Below are positions 16,491 through 25,641 of a stretch of 64,000 nucleotides of DNA, piece by piece. Position numbers and translations under genes: made by a program. Source of the stretch: Spartobacteria bacterium (lineage in GTDB: Bacteria; Verrucomicrobiota; Verrucomicrobiia; Chthoniobacterales; UBA10450); assembly GCA_021325495.1 (NCBI GenBank), contig JAJPGZ010000009.1, forward strand, positions 1 to 64,000, given 5' to 3'. How positions within the stretch are numbered: the stretch's first letter is position 1; the number at the start of each line of letters is the position of its first letter. The notes under the pieces were generated by a model. It did not search any database. It worked only from the letters and a program-made list of their open reading frames with translations, and was not told the origin of the DNA.

Positions 16491-18360
16491 TTGCTTCCTC
16501 CGGTCGCAAACGCGGGAGTAGTTGCTCGAGAATGGTCGCGACCGATTCATCCACGCTTTGCGTGTTCGTGTGCACGACAATCTCCGCGTCCTCCGGCGGC
16601 TCGTAGGGCGCGTCAATGCCAGTGAACTCGCGAATCTCCCCTGCTCTCGCCTTTTTGTAGAGCTGCTTCGGATCGCGCGCTTCGCAAACTTCCAGCGGCG
16701 CGTCCACGAACACTTCGACAAATTCCGCCTTTCCTTCGAGCGCAATCTCGCGCGCACGTCGGCGATCCATTCGATACGGCGAAATAAACGCGGTGATCGC
16801 GACCGTCCCGGCGTCCGCCATCAACTTCGCGACTTCGCTCACGCGCCGAATATTTTCCACGCGGTCTTCCGGCGAGAACCCAAGATTTGAATTCAATCCG
16901 TGGCGGATGTTATCGCCGTCGAGTACGTAAGTGTGCATACCGCGTGCGAACAACTCGCGCTCGAGCGCTTGCGCAATGGTCGATTTTCCCGCGCCGCTCA
17001 AGCCGGTGAACCAAACAACCGCGCCGCGATGGCCTAACTGCATCGCGCGTTGCGGAGGCGTGATCTTGCCTTCGGTCCAGAAGATGTTTTTGCTCTTGGC
17101 CGCGACGCGGTCGGTGTACATGCCGCCAAAGACAATGCCGCCGCCGCAGATCACGCCTTCATCGGTCAGAACAAAGCGCCCGAGATTTGCGACGCGATCG
17201 TGATTATCCATCACGAGCGGCGCGCGTGTCTGAATCGTTAGGCGGCCGACTTCGTTGCGCTCGAGCTGCTGCGTGTCGTTGTCGATCTTCGGTTGAAGCG
17301 TCGATGAATCGAGCACCGATTCGATCGATACGATCTGCGCTTTCATTTCCTGCGTGGCGATTCGCAGATTGTAAAGTTTGCCCACGCGCATCGGTTCGCG
17401 CGCGATCCAAAACAAATCCGCGTGAAAACGATTCGTCTCGATCGGCGTGTCCTTTTGATGCGAAGCGATGTAACCGCGCTCAACAAAAATCTGTTCCGTT
17501 AAGGTGATGCCGATCGAATCGCCGGCGATGGCGGTGCCGTTGCGGTTCCATTCTTCGATCGATTGCACGGTCGAAGTTTTGTTTGCCGGCGAGAAAACCA
17601 GCTCGTCCCCCACCCTCAGTTGTCCGGTCTCGATTCGTCCGGCGATAATGCGGCGTTCGTCGAACCGGTAAATGTCCTGAACGCAGAAACGCAATGGAAG
17701 ATCGACAAGTGGCGGCGTCGGTTCGGTGGCATCGAGCGCTTCGAGCACGGTCGGGCCGTGATACCATTTCGTTAGGCCGCTGCGTTTCGCGACATTGTCG
17801 CCCGTCTTCGCCGAAGCCGGAACGAAACAGCGCGCTTCCATTCCAAGATCGACAAGGAACTTTCGGTACTCGGTCGTGATTTCTTTGAAACGGTCCTGCG
17901 ACCAATCCGCCAAATCCATTTTGTTCACGACCACAATGATCTGTTTAATCCCGAGCATGCTGAGCAGATACGCGTGACGCCGGCTTTGCTCTTTCACCCC
18001 TTCACTCGCCGCGATCACGAGTATGGCCGCGTCCGCATTCGACGCGCCTGTGATCATGTTCTTGAGAAATTCCTTATGCCCCGGCGCATCGATGATCATG
18101 TATTCGCGCTTCTTCGTGCGAAACGGAATCTGCGTCGTGTCGATGGTGATGTTCTGCTCCTGTTCTTCGAGCAGCGCGTCGAGCAGAAACGCGAACTCGA
18201 ACTCCATCTTCTCGGCTTCGCACGCCTTTTTGATTTGCTCGATCTTCCCTTCGGGCAACGACTCCGTGTCGTGAAGAATGCGGCCTATCAATGTCGACTT
18301 CCCGTGATCGACATGGCCGACGAACACGATTTTAACCTTGCGATTGTCGATCTTCGTCAC
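16483..18360 (-). CDS. cysNC: Sulfate adenylyltransferase large subunit fused to APS kinase
   Basis: Bifunctional enzyme of sulfate activation: a GTPase subunit of ATP sulfurylase (CysN) followed by adenylylsulfate kinase (CysC), as in rhizobial NodQ. Residues 1-~430 have the EF-Tu-like G motifs [17 protein letters not shown] and NKMDLADW. Residues ~445-625 have the kinase P-loop [19 protein letters not shown] and [12 protein letters not shown]. The GTG at 18360 ([13 protein letters not shown]) is chosen because it overlaps the cysD stop as GTGA and sits just before the first G motif. The reported frame extends far upstream but only as a shadow of cysD. Four repeat copies lie in the gene. Confidence 0.94.
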   Translation of the reverse strand: MTKIDNRKVKIVFVGHVDHGKSTLIGRILHDTESLPEGKIEQIKKACEAEKMEFEFAFLLDALLEEQEQNITIDTTQIPFRTKKREYMIIDAPGHKEFLKNMITGASNADAAILVIAASEGVKEQSRRHAYLLSMLGIKQIIVVVNKMDLADWSQDRFKEITTEYRKFLVDLGMEARCFVPASAKTGDNVAKRSGLTKWYHGPTVLEALDATEPTPPLVDLPLRFCVQDIYRFDERRIIAGRIETGQLRVGDELVFSPANKTSTVQSIEEWNRNGTAIAGDSIGITLTEQIFVERGYIASHQKDTPIETNRFHADLFWIAREPMRVGKLYNLRIATQEMKAQIVSIESVLDSSTLQPKIDNDTQQLERNEVGRLTIQTRAPLVMDNHDRVANLGRFVLTDEGVICGGGIVFGGMYTDRVAAKSKNIFWTEGKITPPQRAMQLGHRGAVVWFTGLSGAGKSTIAQALERELFARGMHTYVLDGDNIRHGLNSNLGFSPEDRVENIRRVSEVAKLMADAGTVAITAFISPYRMDRRRAREIALEGKAEFVEVFVDAPLEVCEARDPKQLYKKARAGEIREFTGIDAPYEPPEDAEIVVHTNTQSVDESVATILEQLLPRLRPEEANA

Positions 18361-19181
18361 AGGAAACCTTTTGCACGCAACTTTTGCATCGCATTGCGTT
18401 CGTGATGATCTTGCGCGCGGCCGGCGCGCTCGCTCGTCTTCGTTGTTTCGAGCTCGGCGATGATCTCGTCGATGGTCGCGGCGTTGCTTTCGACCGGGGT
18501 GGTGATGGGCGAACAGCCTAACGAACGGTAACGTTTGCCGTTCCGCGCGAAATACATTTTCGGAATCGGAATCGCTTCGCGCTGGATGTAGCGCCAGATA
18601 TCGACCTCGGTCCAGTCGAGCAACGGTTGCACGCGCACGTGTTCGCCTTTGCCGGGATTGGTCGCGAATTGTCCCCAGAATTCCGGTGGCTGATCCTTGT
18701 AATCCCATTCCATCTGCGCATTGCGCGGCGAAAAATATCGCTCCTTCGCGCGCGTCGGATCTTCATCGCGGCGAATGCCCGTGATGATCGCGTCCCATTT
18801 GTACTCCATGAGCACTTGCTGCAATGCGACGGTTTTTAATTCGTGCGTGACCGTCACCGGATCGTGCGTTTCGTAACCAACGCCGCGCGCGCGCGCTTCC
18901 TCGTTGATCTTCACAATGAGCTTAAGTTTGTAATGGTTCTCCGCCCACGCGCGGAATTCGAGCATCTCGGGAAATTCGTAAGTGGTGTCGATGTGCAACA
19001 CCGGAAATGGGACCCGGCCGAAAAATGCTTTCCGCGCGAGCCAGATGAGAACGTTCGAATCTTTTCCCATCGACCACGGCATGACGACGTTTTTGAACGC
19101 GTGAAATGCTTCGCGGAAAATGAAAATCGATTGGCTCTCGAGTTGGTCGAGATGCGTGCGGGTATTGTTCGAATCCGTCAT
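18357..19181 (-). CDS. cysD: Sulfate adenylyltransferase small subunit
   Basis: Makes adenylylsulfate (APS) from sulfate and ATP together with CysN. The 274-residue protein has the PP-loop-type motif [19 protein letters not shown] (~residues 35-53), [25 protein letters not shown] and the C-terminal [20 protein letters not shown], all typical of CysD. It is the first gene of a three-gene minus-strand operon (cysD-cysNC-GNAT). Two direct repeat copies lie just upstream of its start at 19182-19206. APS and PAPS made here could serve assimilation or sulfation; no reductase gene is present in the window. Confidence 0.95.
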   Translation of the reverse strand: MTDSNNTRTHLDQLESQSIFIFREAFHAFKNVVMPWSMGKDSNVLIWLARKAFFGRVPFPVLHIDTTYEFPEMLEFRAWAENHYKLKLIVKINEEARARGVGYETHDPVTVTHELKTVALQQVLMEYKWDAIITGIRRDEDPTRAKERYFSPRNAQMEWDYKDQPPEFWGQFATNPGKGEHVRVQPLLDWTEVDIWRYIQREAIPIPKMYFARNGKRYRSLGCSPITTPVESNAATIDEIIAELETTKTSERAGRAQDHHERNAMQKLRAKGFL

Positions 19182-19206
19182 TGTCGATCTTACAATTGTC
19201 GATCTT
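19182..19206. repeat. Direct pair of TGTCGATCTT repeats, 15-bp spacing, in the cysD/nuoB divergent region
   Basis: Exact copies at 19182-19191 and 19197-19206, same orientation, filling half of the 49-nt gap between the divergent starts of cysD and nuoB. Any promoter for either gene must overlap or adjoin them. Confidence 0.92.
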
Positions 19207-19230
19207 GCGTGCGTGGATTACTGTTGCGCG

Positions 19231-19767
19231 ATGGCGGAACAACGTTCAACCGCGTACGACTCGAAGATCGAAGGCAACGTCATCTTTACGCGCTTCGACG
19301 CCGCGCTCAACTGGGTGCGCAAAAATTCCCTCTGGCCCATGCCGATGGGTTTGGCCTGTTGCGCGATCGAACTGATGGCCACGGCCGCGTCGCGTTTCGA
19401 CATCGCGCGCTTCGGCGCCGAGGTGATGCGCTTCTCGCCGCGCCAATGCGACGTCATGATCGTCGCCGGCACGGTCACTTATAAGATGGCGCTCGCGGTC
19501 CGACGAATTTGGGAACAGATGCCCGAACCGAAATGGTGCATCGCCATGGGCGCGTGTGCATCAAGCGGCGGAATGTATCGAAGTTACGCGGTGCTTCAGG
19601 GCATCGATCAATTGCTGCCAGTCGATGTTTACATTTCAGGTTGCCCGCCGCGGCCGGAAGCGTTGATCGCCGGTTTGATGAAGTTGCAGGAGAAAATTTC
19701 GCGCGAGCCGGCGCTGCGAATGCAAAAGCCGAAGCTCGCCAGGGAAATCGAGGAAGTGGTGGCGTGA
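19231..19767 (+). CDS. nuoB: NADH-quinone oxidoreductase subunit B
   Basis: The complex I subunit that holds iron-sulfur cluster N2 next to the quinone site. The start at 19231 gives [19 protein letters not shown]. The four cysteine ligands are visible: the CC pair in [12 protein letters not shown], one in [12 protein letters not shown] and one in [13 protein letters not shown]. The 178-residue length is typical. The open frame runs upstream into the cysD 5' end but without family similarity. It overlaps nuoC as GTGA. Only nuoB and nuoC are present here; the rest of complex I must lie elsewhere, a scattered arrangement also seen in other lineages. Confidence 0.95.
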   Translation: MAEQRSTAYDSKIEGNVIFTRFDAALNWVRKNSLWPMPMGLACCAIELMATAASRFDIARFGAEVMRFSPRQCDVMIVAGTVTYKMALAVRRIWEQMPEPKWCIAMGACASSGGMYRSYAVLQGIDQLLPVDVYISGCPPRPEALIAGLMKLQEKISREPALRMQKPKLAREIEEVVA

Positions 19768-20336
19768 CCGGACCGGAGCTGCTCTCATCGTTAGGCCGTT
19801 TGCTCGGCCCGAAGCTGCTGGAGAAAACGGAATTCCGTGGCGAAACCACCTTTACCATTTCGCCGGACGACCTGCGCGAGATCGCCAGATTCTGTCGCGA
19901 CGATCTTTCGTTCGATTATTTGATCGACATCACGAGCATCGACAACGCCGATCGCGAGCCGCGTTTCGAAGTTGTTTACGAGCTTTACTCGATGACGTTG
20001 ATCGTGCACTTGCGTTTGAAATTGCGCGTGGCAGAAGATGTCGATCTTGCAACGGTCAGCGATATTTGGCCGACGGCGAACTGGCACGAGCGCGAGATTT
20101 ACGACATGATGGGAATCAAATTCAAAGGGCATCCTGATCTGCGCCGCATCCTGATGTGGGACGGCTATCCGTTCTTTCCGCTGCGAAAGGAATTCCCGCT
20201 CGAAGGTCTGCCGAGCGAAATGCCCGATGTCGCATTCAGCGAAGCGGCCCCGATGGAGGGCGGACCGTTCGTCACGCAACCATCGACCGCAACCACGAAA
20301 GATCGAGAACCGCGCGCGCGCCGACCTGATTTGTGA
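19764..20336 (+). CDS. nuoC: NADH-quinone oxidoreductase subunit C
   Basis: The 30-kDa peripheral-arm subunit of complex I. The start at GTG 19764 overlaps the nuoB stop. The 190-residue protein has the family core [20 protein letters not shown] and the diagnostic [20 protein letters not shown], followed by [21 protein letters not shown] repeat copy (20039-20048) is read as EDVDLA. The stop overlaps the GTG of the following beta-propeller gene, so all three genes may be translationally coupled. No nuoD follows. Confidence 0.95.
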   Translation: MTGPELLSSLGRLLGPKLLEKTEFRGETTFTISPDDLREIARFCRDDLSFDYLIDITSIDNADREPRFEVVYELYSMTLIVHLRLKLRVAEDVDLATVSDIWPTANWHEREIYDMMGIKFKGHPDLRRILMWDGYPFFPLRKEFPLEGLPSEMPDVAFSEAAPMEGGPFVTQPSTATTKDREPRARRPDL

Positions 20337-23314
20337 TTCGCCGCGGCCTTCGGCGATTTGTCGCCTTCACGCTTATTTCGTTAGGCGTCGCGCTCGCGCT
20401 TTTTGCTGCGCACGCGCCGCACTCATCATCCGAGCCCGAGCGTTACATGCCGGTGCTCGGCGAAAAAGGTGAAGACCTCGATCGACTCGAGTTGCAATGG
20501 CACGATCGAGTGACGTATCCGACAGGCCGGTTCGACCCGGGATGGGTGCGACGCGCAGTCGATCAGGATGCAAAAATTCCGCGGCGCCTGCCACTGGGTC
20601 GCCGCGCTCCGATCGCGGCGAAGAATACTCGGGGGCGATCGCCCGCGAGCCAATCCGCAGCATTAGCGCTGAATCCGAATGCGTTTACGTCGTTAGGCCC
20701 GAAACCGCTGCGCATGACCGGTTGTTCCGGTTGTTTTAATTACGGGACAACCGAAGGGCGCATCAACGACATCGTTGTCGATCCAACAACGACAACTAAC
20801 GGCAGCATCGTGGCCTACGCCGGCTCGGTCGGCGGCGGCGTGTGGAAGACGACGAATTGCTGCAGTGGATCGACAACGTGGGCGTCGGTGACGGACGATC
20901 CGATTCTGGCGACGATCAGCATCGATACGCTGACGATCGACCCGAACAATCACAACACCATTTACGCCGGCACGGGCGATTTGAACTACGGCTCGTTCTC
21001 CATGGGCAGCCACGGCATTTTGAAATCCAGTGATGCCGGCGCGAGCTGGATCATGCTCGGGGAAAATGTTTTCGGAACGCCGTTACCGGAACCGGCCGGC
21101 CAATTCCCGCAGTATCAATCGGTCGGCAAAGTGCGGGTCGATCCGCGCAACAGCAACAACGTCGTCGCTGGAACCAAAACCGGTTTGTATTTCTCTTATG
21201 ACGGCGGGACGAACTGGACCGGGCCGTGCCTAACGAACGGCTTTAACACGATGCGACAAGACATCACCGGTCTCGCTTTGATCGACAATGGAACGAGCAC
21301 CGACATCGTCGCGGCTGTGGGCGTGCGCGGATTCGCGACCACGGTGCAATACGATCTCAACCAAAATGGCGCGAACGGAATTTACAAAGGGACGTTGCCG
21401 GCGAGCGGCTGCCCTAACAACTTCACGCCGATCACGACGAACGCGAACGGTTGGACGGGAGTGAACGCGACCAGCGGCACCGCGTACGTGAATGCGACCA
21501 CCGGAAATCAGGCGGGCAGGATCGACATCGCCGTCGCGCCGAGCAACCCGAATTACATCTACGCGCAGGTGCAATCGATTAAGACTAACTCGAACAGCGG
21601 TTGCGGCAGCAATCCCGGCTGTCAGTACGCCGCATATCGCACCACCGATGGTGGCGCGACCTGGACGCAAATTCCGGGATCGCCCGGTGCATCGTTGCGC
21701 AACTGCGCCAATGGCGCCGGCGATTACAATCAAAATTGGTATGACCAGGGCATCGCGGTCGATCCGAATAATCCCGACCGCGCGTTCTTCGATACGTTCG
21801 ATGTTTGGTTTTGGCAGAATGGCAACGTCTCTTGGAACGATACCTCCTGCGGTTACAGCGGCGGCACCGTCGTCCATGCGGATCAACACGCACTCGCGTT
21901 CGTCCCAGGCTCTTCCAATATTTTGCTCATCGGAAACGACGGCGGTGTGCACGCCACGACGAACGCGAACGCCGCAACTTCGACTGTCGATCCAACGTGG
22001 TTCAACATGGATGGCGGCCTGAACACAATCGAGTTCTACTCCGGCGACATCAGCGCGAATTTCGCAACCGCCGCGAATCCGCAGGCGAACGGCGGCGCGC
22101 AGGACAACGGCTCCGGCTCCGTCACTTTTTCCGGCACGCCGTCCGGTCCAGTGCAATGGCAATCGGGCAAAGGCGGCGACGGATTTTTCGCCCGCATCGA
22201 TCCCGTCGGCGGCCGCTTTTTCCAGGGAAATAATAGCGGGCATGTGCATGCGTGTACGAGCAATTGCACCGCGAGCGGCGCATCGTGGAGCGACATCACT
22301 GGCGGCTGGACGGCAGATACGCAGTCGTTCGTTCTGCCGTACGAGATTTACAAAGGCGACCCGACAAATGTGGCGAACGATTGTCCGCCGGCCGGCTGCT
22401 TCCATCTTGTCGTCGGCACCGTGCGCGTTTGGGAAACAATCACCGCCGGGTCGAACTGGTACGCGAACAGTCCGGCCAATCTCACCAAACAGTCGTTAGG
22501 CAATCGCTCCTTCATCAATCAGCTCGCATTCGAGCCGAAAGATCAAACTACCGTCATCGTCGGCACCAACGACGGCAATGTGCAGATCGGTCGTGGCATG
22601 GGCAGCGGCGCCAATACATCGACATGGATCGATCTCACTAATGGCAACGCCATTTTGCCTAACCGGCCCATTCTCGATGTTGCATTCGATCCTACGACCA
22701 CGACCGCTCCCATCGCGTATGCCGCTGTTGGAGGATTCAACGACAATACGCCGTCCACGCCTGGCCACGTCTTTCAAGTAACGTGCACTGCCAGCTGCGC
22801 CTCATTTACTTGGACTAACAAAACCGGAAATCTTCCCGATATTCCGGTCGATTCCATCATCGCAAATCCGAATGTGCCGCAGCAAGTTTTCGCCGGCACC
22901 GATTTCGGTTTGTATTTCACAAACGACATCAATGTCGCCTCGCCCATTTGGTATCGATTCGATAGCGGCCTGCCGCACGCCATGATCTGGGACATGCAGA
23001 TCGATCGTGGCGCGACAACGCTTTCGGTTTGGACGCGTAGCCGCGGCGCCTACGTCTGGCCGTTGCCGACCGGCGCGATCCCGACCCCGGCGCTAAACGT
23101 CATGTCGATCCAACATGATCCTGATGGTCACGCCGTTCTTGAATGCAGCGGTGTCCCGAGTGTCGCGAATCGCGTCGAAGCGTCGCCGGATTTATCGCCG
23201 AATACTTTTCACACCATCGGCTCGCCGATCGCCCATTCCGACGGCACCTTCGAGTTTATCGATCCCAATCCGGATGGCCTAACGATGCGATTTTACCGCA
23301 TCGCGTATCCTTAG
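20333..23314 (+). CDS. Secreted BNR/sortilin-like beta-propeller protein
   Basis: A 993-residue exported protein, with an N-terminal hydrophobic signal (RRFVAFTLISLGVALALFAA, after Met-Ile-Arg-Arg-Gly-Leu). Repeated blades carry the Asp-box-like S-x-D-x-G-x-x-W pattern, for example SSDAGASWIMLG, SYDGGTNWTGP and TTDGGATWTQIPG, together with recurring DPNN..N..YAGT strands. Such proteins (sialidase/VPS10/Ycf48-like folds) bind glycans or peptides, but no catalytic residues can be assigned. The last ~90 residues form a separate beta domain (VMSIQHDPDGHAVLEC...) resembling C-terminal domains of verrucomicrobial secreted proteins. The GTG start overlaps the nuoC stop, which is odd for a secreted protein behind complex I genes; an independent promoter may exist. 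Confidence 0.85.
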   Translation: MIRRGLRRFVAFTLISLGVALALFAAHAPHSSSEPERYMPVLGEKGEDLDRLELQWHDRVTYPTGRFDPGWVRRAVDQDAKIPRRLPLGRRAPIAAKNTRGRSPASQSAALALNPNAFTSLGPKPLRMTGCSGCFNYGTTEGRINDIVVDPTTTTNGSIVAYAGSVGGGVWKTTNCCSGSTTWASVTDDPILATISIDTLTIDPNNHNTIYAGTGDLNYGSFSMGSHGILKSSDAGASWIMLGENVFGTPLPEPAGQFPQYQSVGKVRVDPRNSNNVVAGTKTGLYFSYDGGTNWTGPCLTNGFNTMRQDITGLALIDNGTSTDIVAAVGVRGFATTVQYDLNQNGANGIYKGTLPASGCPNNFTPITTNANGWTGVNATSGTAYVNATTGNQAGRIDIAVAPSNPNYIYAQVQSIKTNSNSGCGSNPGCQYAAYRTTDGGATWTQIPGSPGASLRNCANGAGDYNQNWYDQGIAVDPNNPDRAFFDTFDVWFWQNGNVSWNDTSCGYSGGTVVHADQHALAFVPGSSNILLIGNDGGVHATTNANAATSTVDPTWFNMDGGLNTIEFYSGDISANFATAANPQANGGAQDNGSGSVTFSGTPSGPVQWQSGKGGDGFFARIDPVGGRFFQGNNSGHVHACTSNCTASGASWSDITGGWTADTQSFVLPYEIYKGDPTNVANDCPPAGCFHLVVGTVRVWETITAGSNWYANSPANLTKQSLGNRSFINQLAFEPKDQTTVIVGTNDGNVQIGRGMGSGANTSTWIDLTNGNAILPNRPILDVAFDPTTTTAPIAYAAVGGFNDNTPSTPGHVFQVTCTASCASFTWTNKTGNLPDIPVDSIIANPNVPQQVFAGTDFGLYFTNDINVASPIWYRFDSGLPHAMIWDMQIDRGATTLSVWTRSRGAYVWPLPTGAIPTPALNVMSIQHDPDGHAVLECSGVPSVANRVEASPDLSPNTFHTIGSPIAHSDGTFEFIDPNPDGLTMRFYRIAYP

Positions 23315-24883
23315 CTAAGATCGACATCTTCCCAACACGGCGCGCGCGGCGTTGTGCCCGGGGATTCCGCTCACCGCGCCACCACGCAGCGCGCTCGAGC
23401 CGCACAGAAAAACGTTTTCCCATTCGGTCTCCACACCCCACGTGCCCACTTGGTCCTCGCTCGTCGCGAACGGCCACGTCGGCGCGTCCTGGAAAATATT
23501 TCCGTGATACATCCCTAACGATTTCTCGATATCGACCGGGCTTTTGCTCTCGACGCAAAGACTGAGGTCGCGGTTGCGCGCGAGACAATCTTCCAACGGT
23601 TCCTCCAGCCATTGATTCATGCTCGCGAGAAATTTTTCCTGCGCACGCGCTCGCATCGCGTCGTTGTCGATCTTGAACAACGAGTACGGCGCATCGAGAC
23701 CGAAGAGCGTGATGGTGTGAAAACCCTGCACGCGCAGCTCGGGCGAGAGAATCGAATCATCGGTCAGCGTGTGGCAATACACCTCGCACGGCGTGTGATC
23801 GGGCAATCGCCCCTTCGCCGCCTGCTCGTAACTCACATTCATTTGCTCGTAGCCTTCGTCGCTATGAAACGTGCCGCACCATCCCGCGCGCGCATCGTAT
23901 TTCTTCGCCTTCAATTTCGGCAAACGACGCAGCAGCATGTTCATTTTGAAAACGCTCCCCTCGTCCACCGCCGCGGGTTTGTAACGCTGGCCGGAATATT
24001 TCGCGAGCACGTTGCGACCGAAATTCACGAGCAAAAATTTTGCCTCAACCCCCTTCTCTCTTCGTCCGATCGAGAAACGAACGGTCTTCTTTTTCCCGCT
24101 AAGATCGACATCGGTAAGATCGACATCCGTTACCAGATCGGCCCCGGCGCTTCGCGCTGTTTGCTCCAGTTCTCGCGCGACCGCACCCATTCCGCCGACT
24201 GGAACTTTCCACTCACCCGTTTTGTTTCCGATCAGGTGATAGAGAAAGCAACGGTTCTGCAACAAGGACGGATCGTGCGGGTGTGTGAAGATTCCCACCT
24301 TCGCGTCGGTCAGCACCAGTCCGCGCACAAGATCGTTCTCGAGATGACGCTCGATCGCGCGCCCGAGCGGTTCTTCCGCCAAACTTCGCCACGGCTCAGG
24401 GGGGACACGCTTCGCCATTTCCGATTTCGAGACGAGAGGTTCCAGCATGCTGTCCCATGTATGCTCGGCGAACACGCGCGAGAGTTCGTAAAATTTTTGC
24501 AGTCGATCGAACTCCACTTCACTTCCCGTAAGATCGACAATCGAACGTCGGCTCGTCCCTTCATCGACGTTGCTCAGAAGCAGCGCGTCATGCTCGCCGT
24601 TCTCGCGCACGTAGGGTGTGAACGATCCGGTCGCCCGCCGACGCAATTCCAGTTTCAATCCCAAATCGCGAATGATCTTTTCGGGAAACAGACTAACGAG
24701 ATACGAATAGCGCGACAGCAGCGCATCGTACTCCGGGAAAACTTTCTGCGAAGTCGTGGCGCCGCCGATGTAATCGTTTTTCTCCAGCAACAGCACGCTC
24801 AACCCCGCGCGCCCGAGATAACTGGCGGCCACAAGTCCATTGTGGCCCGCGCCGAGAATCACGACATCGTATTGCGTTTTCAT
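23315..24883 (-). CDS. FAD-dependent oxidoreductase, phytoene-desaturase/PYROXD2-like
   Basis: A 522-residue flavoprotein with the N-terminal dinucleotide fold VVILGAGHNGLVAASYLGRAG and the LLEKNDYIGGATTS motif typical of carotenoid desaturase-like NAD(P)/FAD enzymes. The C-terminal FLCGSSALRGGAVSGIPGHNA is the matching FAD-binding signature. The substrate cannot be inferred; no carotenoid genes are nearby. Its ATG overlaps the purine nucleoside phosphorylase stop as ATGA. The 3' end is formed by a repeat copy: TGTCGATCTTAG provides the last codons and the stop. Two tandem copies at 24101-24125 are read as TDVDLTDVDL. Confidence 0.88.
   Translation of the reverse strand: MKTQYDVVILGAGHNGLVAASYLGRAGLSVLLLEKNDYIGGATTSQKVFPEYDALLSRYSYLVSLFPEKIIRDLGLKLELRRRATGSFTPYVRENGEHDALLLSNVDEGTSRRSIVDLTGSEVEFDRLQKFYELSRVFAEHTWDSMLEPLVSKSEMAKRVPPEPWRSLAEEPLGRAIERHLENDLVRGLVLTDAKVGIFTHPHDPSLLQNRCFLYHLIGNKTGEWKVPVGGMGAVARELEQTARSAGADLVTDVDLTDVDLSGKKKTVRFSIGRREKGVEAKFLLVNFGRNVLAKYSGQRYKPAAVDEGSVFKMNMLLRRLPKLKAKKYDARAGWCGTFHSDEGYEQMNVSYEQAAKGRLPDHTPCEVYCHTLTDDSILSPELRVQGFHTITLFGLDAPYSLFKIDNDAMRARAQEKFLASMNQWLEEPLEDCLARNRDLSLCVESKSPVDIEKSLGMYHGNIFQDAPTWPFATSEDQVGTWGVETEWENVFLCGSSALRGGAVSGIPGHNAARAVLGRCRS
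24101..24125. repeat. Direct pair of AAGATCGACA repeats, 15-bp spacing, inside the FAD oxidoreductase gene
   Basis: Exact copies at 24101-24110 and 24116-24125 in the same orientation. On the coding strand they give the tandem peptide DVDLTDVDL. The 15-bp period preserves the reading frame. Confidence 0.92.
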
Positions 24884-25641
24884 TTCAAGGCCGCGCTCAA
24901 CAACTGCGCAAAAGACGTCGACGCTTTTTTCCCAACGTCGAGCACTTCGGCGTGACTTAATCCGGCCTGCGTTACGCCAGCGGCGAAATTCGTCAGGCAG
25001 GAAAAGGCGGCTACTTCCATTTCGAGTGCGCGCGCCTGGATCGCTTCCAGCACGGTCGACATGCCGACAGCGTCCGCGCCGAGCCGTTGCAGCATGCGCA
25101 CTTCCGCCGGCGTTTCGTACTGCGGGCCGAGCACACTGGCATAAATACCTTCACGAAGTACCATGTCGATCTTACGCGCAGCTTCGCTGAAACGTTTGCG
25201 CAGCGTCGAAGAATAAACCTCCGTTAGATCGACAAATTGCGGCGCGCCTAACAACGGACTCGTTCCGGTCAAATTAATGTGATCGGTAATCATCATCCAT
25301 TCGCCCGGCTTGAAATCCGGATTCAAAGTCCCCGCCGCATTCGTCAGGATCAATCTCTTCACGCCGGCATTCGAAAGTAACCGCACACCCGCGGCGACAT
25401 CGCGGGCCGAATGTCCTTCATACAAATGCACGCGGCCTTGCGCGAATATCACCGGTACGTTGTCGATCTTGCCCAAAGCAAATTTCCCGGCGTGACCCGA
25501 CACCGTCGGCTTCGGCAGATCCGCGAACTCCGAGTACGAGATCGTCTCGACGTCGTTAGGCACAACCCCGCTCAAACCCGAGCCAAGAACAATGGCAAAC
25601 TCCGCCCGCCAATCGCGCAGCGTTCGGGACGCGTCGTTCAC
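24880..25641 (-). CDS. Purine nucleoside phosphorylase
   Basis: Cleaves purine nucleosides with phosphate in salvage. The 253-residue protein from GTG 25641 has the trimeric-PNP features IVLGSGLSGVV, the phosphate site GRVHLYEGHS, TNAAGTLNPDFKPGEWMMI and the substrate-site YETPAEVRMLQRLGADAVGMSTV. The GTG is chosen because it overlaps the upstream HD protein stop as GTGA; the longer frame lies inside that gene. It is part of the minus-strand chain phoH, HD phosphodiesterase, PNP, FAD oxidoreductase. Confidence 0.92.
   Translation of the reverse strand: MNDASRTLRDWRAEFAIVLGSGLSGVVPNDVETISYSEFADLPKPTVSGHAGKFALGKIDNVPVIFAQGRVHLYEGHSARDVAAGVRLLSNAGVKRLILTNAAGTLNPDFKPGEWMMITDHINLTGTSPLLGAPQFVDLTEVYSSTLRKRFSEAARKIDMVLREGIYASVLGPQYETPAEVRMLQRLGADAVGMSTVLEAIQARALEMEVAAFSCLTNFAAGVTQAGLSHAEVLDVGKKASTSFAQLLSAALK

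Noticed and set aside
21230-22405. Long antisense frame (391 codons) under the beta-propeller gene, and similar ones at 14926-15969 and 23612-24955.
   Set aside because: They are rich in Arg, His and Cys, have no family motifs, and lie fully inside well-supported genes on the other strand; GC-rich codon use creates such shadows.
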